In this document: positions 1-5,914 of the stretch, piece by piece
Layout of the letters: each line of letters starts with the position of its first letter
Position numbering within the stretch: position 1 is the first letter of the stretch
Source of the DNA: Erysipelotrichaceae bacterium
GTDB taxonomy: Bacteria; Bacillota_I; Bacilli_A; Erysipelotrichales; Erysipelotrichaceae
Reading direction: 5' to 3'
Assembly (NCBI GenBank): GCA_024681275.1
Contig: JAILBD010000081.1
Span: forward strand, 1 to 9,712
Length of the DNA: 9,712 bases
Made by a program: the position numbers and the translations under genes
The notes under the pieces: generated by a model
What the model saw: only the letters and a program-made list of their open reading frames with translations
What the model was told of the DNA's origin: nothing
Databases searched by the model: none

Positions 1-798
1 GCCATCATGGAAGTGCTGGAGACGCTGATCAAAGACCCTGAGATCAAACATGGACCTGTCTATGTCTGCTTCTCTCCGGATGAAGAGATCGGCGGAGGGA
101 CATCCCATTTCAACTACGACTATTTCAAGGTCGATTTCGCCTATACGCTGGATGGCGACAAGCCGGAGAACATCGAATACGAGAACTTCAATGCCGCCAG
201 TGCAACGGTCGACATCAAAGGGATCTCGGTCCATCCGGGAACGGCCAAGGACAAGATGGTCAACGCCTTGCAGGTGGCACACGAGTTCCAGAGCCTGTTG
301 GATCCGGATGCTGTGCCCTGGAAGACGGAAGGCTATGAGGGATTCAATCTGCTTCTCGGTCTGAAGGGAGAAGTCGGAGAAGCCCATATGCAGTACATCC
401 TGAGGAATCACGATATCGATCTTCTGCAGAAGCAGAAACATGACTTCGAGATCGCCAGGAACACCCTGAACGAGAAGTACGGCTACGATGTGGTCACTTT
501 GAATCTGAGAGATTCCTATCGCAATATGAAAGAGAAGTTCCTTGGCCACGAAGGTGTCCTTGAGCTGGTCAAGGATGCTATGAAAGAAGTCGGTCTGGAT
601 TATCATGAGGTCGCCATCAGAGGCGGTACCGATGGGGCAGCTTTGACCTGGAACGGCGTTTTATGTCCGAATCTGGGGACCGGCGGACAGAATTTCCATG
701 GTGTCCACGAGTTCTGGTGCAAGGAAGAGGGCGAGAAAGTCGTGGAACTGGTGCTGGCGATACTGGGTAAGGCCAGGAAAGGCGAATATCAGGTGTAA
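1..798 (+). CDS. pepT: Peptidase T (tripeptide aminopeptidase), 5'-truncated by window edge
   Basis: This is a cytoplasmic di-zinc M20B aminopeptidase that removes the N-terminal residue from tripeptides in the last steps of peptide use. The reading frame is open from base 1, so the N-terminal third lies outside the window: about 265 residues are present, against about 408 in the enteric enzyme. The ATG at 7 is internal, not the start. Visible family landmarks, in order, are SPDEEIGGG with the catalytic/metal Glu pair at nt 82-87, YTLDGD with the metal Asp at 151-153, ENFNAAS, VHPGTAKDKMVNAL (dimerisation-domain signature), TEGYEGF, RGGTDGA near 619-639, and HGVHEFW with the late metal His at 697-699. 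All expected ligands in this part are present, so the enzyme looks functional. It ends 94 nt before rimP and appears to be a separate transcription unit. In Bacillus subtilis this position relative to rimP is held by polC instead. Confidence 0.96.
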   Translation, partial: AIMEVLETLIKDPEIKHGPVYVCFSPDEEIGGGTSHFNYDYFKVDFAYTLDGDKPENIEYENFNAASATVDIKGISVHPGTAKDKMVNALQVAHEFQSLLDPDAVPWKTEGYEGFNLLLGLKGEVGEAHMQYILRNHDIDLLQKQKHDFEIARNTLNEKYGYDVVTLNLRDSYRNMKEKFLGHEGVLELVKDAMKEVGLDYHEVAIRGGTDGAALTWNGVLCPNLGTGGQNFHGVHEFWCKEEGEKVVELVLAILGKARKGEYQV

Positions 799-805
799 AA
801 ACCGA

Positions 806-828
806 TTTTCCTTGAAAATAAAGGAAAA
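806..828. repeat. Perfect 8-bp A+T-rich inverted repeat overlapping the rimP -35 box
   Basis: TTTTCCTT (806-813) and AAGGAAAA (821-828) are exact reverse complements around a 7-nt loop. The right end of the left arm overlaps the first two bases of the putative -35 hexamer TTGAAA (812-817). No T run follows on the plus strand, so it is not a convincing pepT terminator. It could be an operator, or chance in an A+T-rich spacer. Confidence 0.4.
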
Positions 829-840
829 ATAGAGTATCAT
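812..840 (+). promoter_or_regulatory. Putative sigma-A promoter of the rimP-nusA-infB operon
   Basis: TTGAAA (812-817) and TATCAT (835-840) are separated by exactly 17 bp. Each hexamer matches the sigma-A/sigma-70 consensus at five of six positions. It is the only good match in the 94-nt pepT-rimP gap, and it fits the start of a co-oriented six-gene operon. The transcript would start near 846-848, giving a leader of roughly 45 nt. This is read from sequence only; no start site has been mapped. Confidence 0.7.
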
Positions 841-851
841 ATGCATGTATT

Positions 852-871
852 AGGAGCGAGTGATCGCTCCT
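852..871 (+). promoter_or_regulatory. GNRA-tetraloop hairpin in the rimP leader (attenuator, 5' stabiliser or pepT terminator)
   Basis: AGGAGCGA (852-859) pairs perfectly with TCGCTCCT (864-871) around the tetraloop GTGA, a GNRA type. An interrupted T-rich stretch follows (872-884). With the upstream promoter, the hairpin would sit within about 5 nt of the RNA 5' end, which suits an mRNA stabiliser and is close for a terminator. For transcripts reading through from pepT it could act as a weak terminator. The 3' arm contains CTCC (867-870), which could alternatively pair with GGAG (885-888) of the rimP ribosome binding site. B. subtilis regulates the rimP-nusA operon by NusA-dependent termination in its leader, so regulation at this place is plausible by analogy. 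Confidence 0.6.
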
Positions 872-892
872 TAATTATTATTTTGGAGGATT

Positions 893-1330
893 ATGGATAA
901 GGAAAAAATCGCAGGGATCATATCTGAACTCCTGGAAAAGAAGGGCTTGAGGCTCTTTGAAGTGAACTATCACAAGAAAGATCAGACACTGGAAGTCCTG
1001 CTGGATGAGGAACTCGGCCTGGATGAACTGGAAACGGTATCCGGCGAGATCTCTGAATTGCTTGACAGATATGAAGATGAACTGCCTGACAGCTATTTTC
1101 TGGATGTTTCAAACGTCGGCGCCGAAAGGCCGATCCGCAACGAAGATGAACTGAAGGCTGCCATAGGGGAATATATCTATGTCAAGACCAAAGAAAATGA
1201 ATATTACGGAACTTTGAGTTCTTATAAGGACGGTGTCATGGATCTCAAGGTCAAAGATAAGACCAGAGAGAAGGATGTCAGCGTCGAATATGCCAAAACG
1301 AAAAAAGCGCGTTATGCCGTTAAATTTTGA
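893..1330 (+). CDS. rimP: Ribosome maturation factor RimP
   Basis: RimP binds the 30S precursor and assists late assembly of the small ribosomal subunit in the cytoplasm. The protein is 145 aa, close to the usual 150-155. Residues about 1-75 form the alpha/beta N-domain, ending in LDVSNVGAERPIRNEDEL. Most RimP proteins read SSPG before the (x)xRP; here the sequence is SNVG, so the usual proline is missing. The C-terminal SH3-like domain (about 80-145) starts GEYIYVKTKE and contains YYGTLSSYKDGV. The ATG at 893 is chosen because GGAGG lies at 885-889. The 3-nt gap is unusually short, but no better in-frame start is visible. It is the first gene of the operon, and nusA starts 15 nt downstream. 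Confidence 0.95.
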   Translation: MDKEKIAGIISELLEKKGLRLFEVNYHKKDQTLEVLLDEELGLDELETVSGEISELLDRYEDELPDSYFLDVSNVGAERPIRNEDELKAAIGEYIYVKTKENEYYGTLSSYKDGVMDLKVKDKTREKDVSVEYAKTKKARYAVKF

Positions 1331-1345
1331 TAAGGAGAATGATTT

Positions 1346-3151
1346 ATGAGTGGCATTAGTCTTAAAAACAAGAACTTTATCGATGGAATGAGACTCTTCG
1401 AGGAAGACAGGAAAGTCGATCCTGAATTCATCCTCGAGACGCTGAAGGAAGCCATCGCCAAGACCTACCAGAAGCACATCGATGCGCCGGAGGCCATGGT
1501 GAGAGTCGTCATCGAAAAGAATGAGATGCATGTATATCATCAGCTGATCGTCGTTGACGATGAGACTGAGACTTTTGATGAGACCCTGGATATCCTTTAT
1601 TCGGAAGCGATCAAGATCAATCCGGATGCCAAGGTGGGAGACATCATCGAAGAGGAAGTCGATTTCAACGAGATCGGACGTACTTCCATCAACGTCGCCA
1701 AGCAGATGCTGAAGCAGCGTATCAAGGAATACGAGAAGCAGCGTGTCTATGATGAGTACAAAGATAAAGAATTCGACCTTATTTCCGGCATAATCAAGAC
1801 GATCGAAGAGAAATTCATCCTTGTCGATATCAAGAATACCATCGGTATCCTGCTGAAATCCGAACAGATCCCGGGTGAGACCTATCGCGAGGGGCAGTCT
1901 ATCAGATGCATCATCAAGGAAGTTTCCAAGAACTCCAAAGGCTCGCAGGTCGTGCTGAGCAGAGCGGATGCGATGTTCGTCAAGCGCCTCTTCGAAAAGG
2001 AAGTACCTGAGATCGCACAGGGTCTTGTCGAGATCAAGGCGATCGCCAGAGACGCCGGCGAGAGGACCAAGATGGCCGTTTATTCTAAGAATGATGATGT
2101 CGATGCGATCGGCGCCTGCATCGGACCAAGAGGTACACGTGTTCAGGCCGTCATCGGCGAGATCAAAGGCGAGAAAGTCGATGTCTTTGAATGGAACGAT
2201 GATATCGGCGAACTGGTCAAGAACGCGCTGGCTCCGGCTGAAGTCAAGGCATGTTTCTATGCCAACGAACTGACCGATCCGAACCTGACTCCGGAAGCGA
2301 TCGAAGAAGCTGAGAAGTACAACAAGAGGCCACTGGTCGTCGTCGTCGATGATGACAAGCTCTCTGTTGCCATCGGCAAGCGCGGCAAGAATGCCAAACT
2401 GGCTGTCAAGCTGACCAACCGCAAGATCGACATCAAGACGGAGAGCGAGATCGAAGAGCTCGGTATCGATGTTCCGTCAGAAGTCGTTTCCTTCAAGGCT
2501 GATCAGATCAGGATCATCAAGGAAAGAGAACAGAAGAAGTTCCTCGAACTCCAGGAAGAAGCTGCAAGACGCAAGGCTGAGTTCGAAGAAGAACTGGCTG
2601 CTCAGGATACCGGATTCGATGAGACGACCATTGAGGAAATGGATGAGGGCAAGGTCGAAGAGATCGTCAACATTCCTAGCGAGAATCTCTCTAACGTAGT
2701 CGAAGAGCCAAAGAAAGAAGCTGTAGAAGAAGTCAAGGAAGAAGAAACAGTTCCTGAGACTGCTGAAGAAGTCAAAGAAGAGGCTAAGGAAGAAGTCAAA
2801 GAGGAAGTCAAGGAAGAAGCTGCTCCGGTCAAGAAAGCCAAGAAGGAACCGAGGAAGCCTCTCACGCCGAAGACGGAATACAAGTCCAAGTTCGAAGAGT
2901 TTGCCGATGCATCCCGCAAGGAAGAAAGCAAGCCTGAGACCAGGAGACGTAAGAAGAAGGATGATGAGGATCGCCGTGTAAGAGCTGAAGATCTGGAAAA
3001 GAAGGAATACGACGAGAAGTTCAAGCCAGTCTATACCGAAGAAGAACTCGAGGAGATCGAAGCTTACGAGGCCATGGAAGAAGAGAATTCATGGATCAAC
3101 GATGATGACATCGACTTCGATGAATACGAGGACTACTACGAGGAGGACTAA
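1346..3151 (+). CDS. nusA: Transcription termination/antitermination factor NusA with long charged C-terminal tail
   Basis: NusA binds RNA polymerase and nascent RNA, and controls pausing, intrinsic termination and antitermination. Of 601 aa, residues about 1-130 are the polymerase-binding N-domain, about 148-205 the S1 domain, KH1 carries GPRG at 260-263, and KH2 carries GKRG at 344-347 followed by NAKLAVKL. The core ends near residue 380, matching the 371-aa B. subtilis protein. About 220 further residues are low-complexity and charged: Glu-rich helix-like sequence, VKEE repeats at 463-491, a Lys/Arg-rich block (about 492-555) and an acidic 39-residue end with 21 Asp/Glu and no Lys/Arg. There is no sign of the paired acidic-repeat domains of E. 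coli NusA, though a diverged domain cannot be excluded. The RBS AAGGAG at 1332-1337 fixes the start. The stop codon directly abuts the rnpM ATG. Confidence 0.97.
   Translation: MSGISLKNKNFIDGMRLFEEDRKVDPEFILETLKEAIAKTYQKHIDAPEAMVRVVIEKNEMHVYHQLIVVDDETETFDETLDILYSEAIKINPDAKVGDIIEEEVDFNEIGRTSINVAKQMLKQRIKEYEKQRVYDEYKDKEFDLISGIIKTIEEKFILVDIKNTIGILLKSEQIPGETYREGQSIRCIIKEVSKNSKGSQVVLSRADAMFVKRLFEKEVPEIAQGLVEIKAIARDAGERTKMAVYSKNDDVDAIGACIGPRGTRVQAVIGEIKGEKVDVFEWNDDIGELVKNALAPAEVKACFYANELTDPNLTPEAIEEAEKYNKRPLVVVVDDDKLSVAIGKRGKNAKLAVKLTNRKIDIKTESEIEELGIDVPSEVVSFKADQIRIIKEREQKKFLELQEEAARRKAEFEEELAAQDTGFDETTIEEMDEGKVEEIVNIPSENLSNVVEEPKKEAVEEVKEEETVPETAEEVKEEAKEEVKEEVKEEAAPVKKAKKEPRKPLTPKTEYKSKFEEFADASRKEESKPETRRRKKKDDEDRRVRAEDLEKKEYDEKFKPVYTEEELEEIEAYEAMEEENSWINDDDIDFDEYEDYYEED
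2732..2818 (+). repeat. VKEE-type tandem repeat coding segment within nusA
   Basis: NusA residues 463-491 hold four VKEE units (463-466, 476-479, 484-487, 488-491) plus the variant AKEE (480-483). In the DNA these are imperfect copies of GTCAAGGAAGAA with synonymous changes, so the repetition is in protein and partly in DNA. It is expected to form a charged, possibly helical, unstructured or coiled segment. Copy number in such segments often varies between strains. Confidence 0.7.
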
Positions 3152-3409
3152 ATGAAGAAGATCCCAATGCGCAGATGCCTGGCTACCAACGAGTCTTTTC
3201 CGAAAAAGGAGCTTTTGCGTATTGTGCGGACTCCTGAAGGAGAAGTCAAGGTCGATCTGACGGGAAAACTCAACGGCAAGGGAGCCTATCTCTCCCGCAG
3301 CAATGAAGCCCTTGAGATCGCCAGAAAGAAGAAAGTCCTTGCCAGAGCTCTGGAAACAGAGATCCCGGAGGAGGTCTACGAAGAGATCTCCAGGGTGATC
3401 AATGGATAA
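3152..3409 (+). CDS. rnpM: RNase P modulator RnpM (YlxR family, DUF448)
   Basis: This is a small nucleic-acid-binding protein. The B. subtilis homologue YlxR was reported to bind RNase P RNA and modulate RNase P, hence the name RnpM. It is 85 aa, a usual length. Family features are the N-terminal MRRCLATNE (residues 6-14), KKELLRIVR (18-26), the hallmark GKGAYL (42-47) and the basic ARKKKVLARAL helix. The start is set by AGGAGG at 3141-3146, inside the end of nusA, with 5 nt to the ATG. The ATG follows the nusA TAA without any gap, so translation is probably coupled. It overlaps ylxQ by 8 nt. Its place between nusA and ylxQ is diagnostic. Confidence 0.93.
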   Translation: MKKIPMRRCLATNESFPKKELLRIVRTPEGEVKVDLTGKLNGKGAYLSRSNEALEIARKKKVLARALETEIPEEVYEEISRVING

Positions 3410-3689
3410 GACATTGAGTACGCTCGGTCTGGCTTACAGAGCCAAAAAGGCCGTACTTGGTGAAGAAGTATTGAACAGGATCGGAAGGGTGAAACTGATC
3501 TTTCTCGCTTCCGATATCTCGGTCAAGAGCCGGGAACGCTATGAAAAGAAATGCCATTACTATGAGATCGAACACATCGATGATTATGACGGCCAGCAGC
3601 TCTCCGCTGCCCTGGGCCGGAATAACGTCAAGGTGATCGGGATCATCGATGATGGCTTTGCGAAAGCATTGTTAAAAGATAAGAAGTAA
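3402..3689 (+). CDS. ylxQ: YlxQ-type L7Ae/L30e-family RNA-binding protein
   Basis: This small protein belongs to the ribosomal L7Ae/L30e superfamily, whose members bind kink-turn RNA. The 95 aa show the fold's landmarks: [15 protein letters not shown] (residues 8-22, the helix that contacts RNA), [10 protein letters not shown] (31-40) and [17 protein letters not shown] (74-90). B. subtilis YlxQ is about 100 aa and lies at the same position. The start overlaps the end of rnpM by 8 nt (ATG inside AATGGATAA). Only a weak AGGG (3392-3395) precedes it, so it probably relies on coupling to rnpM translation. The exact cellular role is not settled. infB starts 16 nt downstream. Confidence 0.9.
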   Translation: MDKTLSTLGLAYRAKKAVLGEEVLNRIGRVKLIFLASDISVKSRERYEKKCHYYEIEHIDDYDGQQLSAALGRNNVKVIGIIDDGFAKALLKDKK

Positions 3690-3705
3690 GAAGAAGGAGG
3701 TTGCC

Positions 3706-5535
3706 ATGGCGAAACAGACATATAAAAAACATCTGAATAAGAAACCTAGAGGTAATCAGACATTCGAAAGAAAGAATGATGAAAAGGTGAAAATGATCAC
3801 TTATCAGGAAGGGATCACTGTCGGTGATCTGGCCAATAAGCTGAAGAAGAATTCAGGTGAGATCATCAAGATCCTCTTTATGCTGGGTAAGATGGTAACG
3901 ATCAACTCGGCACTCGATGATGAGAACGTTGAACTGGTCTGTATGGAATTCGGTGTCGATGTTACGAAAGAAGAACCGCAGGAAGATGAGACGCTTCTGG
4001 ATACGGAAGAGGATGATCCTGCAGATCTGGTGGAAAGAGCGCCTATCGTCACGATCATGGGCCATGTCGACCATGGTAAGACGACGCTGCTGGACTATAT
4101 CCGCAATTCCAGAGTCGTCGAGGGCGAGTTCGGCGGCATCACGCAGCACATCGGTGCCTATCAGGTCAAGGTCAATGACAAGATGGTCACTTTCCTGGAT
4201 ACGCCTGGTCACGAGGCTTTTACAGCGATGAGAGCCAGAGGTGCCAGCGTCACGGATATCGCGATCATCGTCGTTGCGGCGGATGATGGCGTCATGCCTC
4301 AGACGATCGAAGCGGTCGACCATGCCAAAGCGGCTGGTGTTCCGATCATCGTCGCTGTCAACAAGATGGATAAGCCGGGTGCCAATCCGGACAAGGTCAA
4401 GAATGCGTTGTCCGAGATGGACCTGATGCCGGAAGAATGGGGCGGCGACACGATCTATGTCGAATGTTCCGCCAAGACCGGCATGGGCGTTCAGGATATC
4501 CTCGAGACGATCCTGGTCGTCGCAGAAGTCAGAGACCTCAAGGCCAATCCGAAGAAGCTTGCGACCGGTACGGTCATCGAAGCCAAACTGGATAAGGGCA
4601 GAGGCCCTGTTTCTACACTGCTGGTGCAGAATGGTACCCTCAGACAGTCTGATTCCGTCGTTGTCGGTACAGCATATGGCAAGATCCGTAAGATGACCAA
4701 TGATATGGGCAAAGAGATCACCGAAGCTCTGCCGGGAACACCGGTCGAGATCATCGGCCTCAACGATGTCCCGATCGCCGGAGATAACTTCAAAGTATTT
4801 GAAGATGACAAGGATGCCAGAGCGGTCGCTCAGGCGCGCGCGAGAGCGAAACTGGAAAAGGATCGTAACGCTTCCGTTGCGATGACACTGGATGATCTGA
4901 AATCCCAGATCGACGCCGGTGATATCCAGGAGATCCCGGTCATTGTCAAATCGGATGTCACAGGCACGGCGGAAGCTGTCGCTTCCTCCCTGTCCAAGAT
5001 CGATGTCGATGGTGTCAAGGTCAATGTCATCAGAAGGGCTGCCGGTACGATCAACGAGTCGGATGTCATCCTGGCTTCCGTTTCGCATGCCGTGATCTAC
5101 GGTTTCAACGTGCGTCCGGATGCCAATGTCAGAAAGAAGGCTCAGGATGAGGGCGTTGAGATCAGACTGCACAACATCATCTACAAGGCCGTTGAAGAGA
5201 TGGAAGCCGCTATGAAGGGCATGCTGGCACCGGTATACGAGGAAGTCGTCATCGGTCAAGCTGAAGTCAGAAAGACCTACAAGGTCTCCAAGATCGGCAC
5301 GATCGCCGGCTGCATGATCACGGAAGGAAAGATCGTCAGAGACTGCAAGATCCGACTGATCCGTGATGGTATCGTCATCTATACAGGAAAGCTCGGTTCA
5401 CTGAGAAGGTTCGAGAACGACGTCAAGGAAGTCGCCGAAGGCTATGAGTGCGGTATGACGATCGAGAACTTCAACGATATCAAGGAACTGGATATCATCG
5501 AAGGTTATGTCGACCAGGAGGTCAAACAGGGCTGA
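3706..5535 (+). CDS. infB: Translation initiation factor IF-2
   Basis: IF2 is the GTPase that brings initiator fMet-tRNA to the 30S subunit and promotes subunit joining. At 609 aa it is shorter than B. subtilis IF2 (716 aa) because the disordered N-terminus is brief: a basic leader (residues 1-30) leads straight into the IF2_N domain (about 33-85). The G domain has all motifs: G1 GHVDHGKT at 119-126, G2 [11 protein letters not shown]3 DTPGH at 165-169, G4 NKMD at 219-222 and G5 SAK at 255-257. Domains II and III and the fMet-tRNA-binding C-terminal domain follow (about 290-605; [13 protein letters not shown] and [19 protein letters not shown] are recognisable). AAGGAGG at 3694-3700, 5 nt before the ATG, is the strongest RBS in the operon and supports high expression. 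The stop overlaps the rbfA start. Confidence 0.98.
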   Translation: MAKQTYKKHLNKKPRGNQTFERKNDEKVKMITYQEGITVGDLANKLKKNSGEIIKILFMLGKMVTINSALDDENVELVCMEFGVDVTKEEPQEDETLLDTEEDDPADLVERAPIVTIMGHVDHGKTTLLDYIRNSRVVEGEFGGITQHIGAYQVKVNDKMVTFLDTPGHEAFTAMRARGASVTDIAIIVVAADDGVMPQTIEAVDHAKAAGVPIIVAVNKMDKPGANPDKVKNALSEMDLMPEEWGGDTIYVECSAKTGMGVQDILETILVVAEVRDLKANPKKLATGTVIEAKLDKGRGPVSTLLVQNGTLRQSDSVVVGTAYGKIRKMTNDMGKEITEALPGTPVEIIGLNDVPIAGDNFKVFEDDKDARAVAQARARAKLEKDRNASVAMTLDDLKSQIDAGDIQEIPVIVKSDVTGTAEAVASSLSKIDVDGVKVNVIRRAAGTINESDVILASVSHAVIYGFNVRPDANVRKKAQDEGVEIRLHNIIYKAVEEMEAAMKGMLAPVYEEVVIGQAEVRKTYKVSKIGTIAGCMITEGKIVRDCKIRLIRDGIVIYTGKLGSLRRFENDVKEVAEGYECGMTIENFNDIKELDIIEGYVDQEVKQG

Positions 5536-5867
5536 TGGCCAGAACGGATAAGATCGATTCGATCCTGCTCAGAGAGATCTCGATGATCATCTCCAGAGAG
5601 ATCAATGATCCTAAACTCGGTTTTCCGACAGTCACGGAAGTGGATGTAGCACCGGATCTCAATACGGCCAAGGTCTACGTTTCCTTTTTAGGCAAGAACT
5701 ATATGAAACGTGACGGACTGGCAGTCTTGAGAAGATCGAAGGGTCTGATCAAACACGAACTGTCCAAGCGCATCAAGATTCGCAAGATCCCTGATCTGAC
5801 GTTTATCGTGGATGATACGCTGGATAAAGCGGACCGCATCGAAGAGATACTCAAAAAAGATGAATAG
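5535..5867 (+). CDS. rbfA: 30S ribosome-binding factor RbfA
   Basis: RbfA is a KH-fold protein that binds the 30S subunit near the 5' end of 16S rRNA during maturation and cold adaptation. The true start is the ATG at 5535, which shares its A with the infB stop (TGATG). It gives the family N-terminus [16 protein letters not shown] and a 110-aa protein, near the usual 115-120. An upstream ATG at 5448 in the same frame lies inside infB and only adds infB shadow sequence. AGGAGG at 5516-5521 is 13 nt away, a long spacing that agrees with translational coupling. Recognisable segments are INDPKLGFPTVTEVDV, DLNTAKVYVSFLG, SKGLIKHELSKRIKIRKIP and the end DDTLDKADRIEEIL. An intrinsic terminator begins 1 nt after the stop, so it is the last gene of the operon. 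truB and ribF, which follow rbfA in B. subtilis, are absent here. Confidence 0.95.
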   Translation: MARTDKIDSILLREISMIISREINDPKLGFPTVTEVDVAPDLNTAKVYVSFLGKNYMKRDGLAVLRRSKGLIKHELSKRIKIRKIPDLTFIVDDTLDKADRIEEILKKDE

Positions 5868-5868
5868 G

Positions 5869-5897
5869 ATATGGTGCTTTTCAGCACCATATTTTTT
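5869..5897 (+). terminator. Intrinsic terminator closing the rimP-rbfA operon
   Basis: A perfect 10-bp stem (5869-5878 with 5883-5892; core ATATGGTGCT/AGCACCATAT) with loop TTTC is followed by a run of six T (5892-5897). This is a canonical Rho-independent terminator. It begins 1 nt after the rbfA stop codon and ends 17 nt before the next gene. Confidence 0.93.
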
Positions 5898-5914
5898 AGG
5901 GAAAGGATGAATAA

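Noticed and set aside
2602..3024. 140-codon Ser-rich open frame antisense to the nusA tail
   Set aside because: It is the mirror of the repeated GAA/GAG/AAG codons (read as TTC/CTC/CTT and shifted to Ser/Leu codons). It has no independent support.
3853..5259. 468-codon open frame antisense to infB
   Set aside because: It lies wholly inside infB on the opposite strand, has no recognisable domain and is rich in Asp, Arg and Ile, as expected from reading GAT/ATC-rich codons backwards. No promoter or ribosome binding site of its own is evident.
5448..5534. Upstream in-frame ATG extending rbfA to 139 residues
   Set aside because: The extra residues come from the end of infB in another frame and do not resemble RbfA. 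The ATG at 5535 overlapping the infB stop gives the standard N-terminus.
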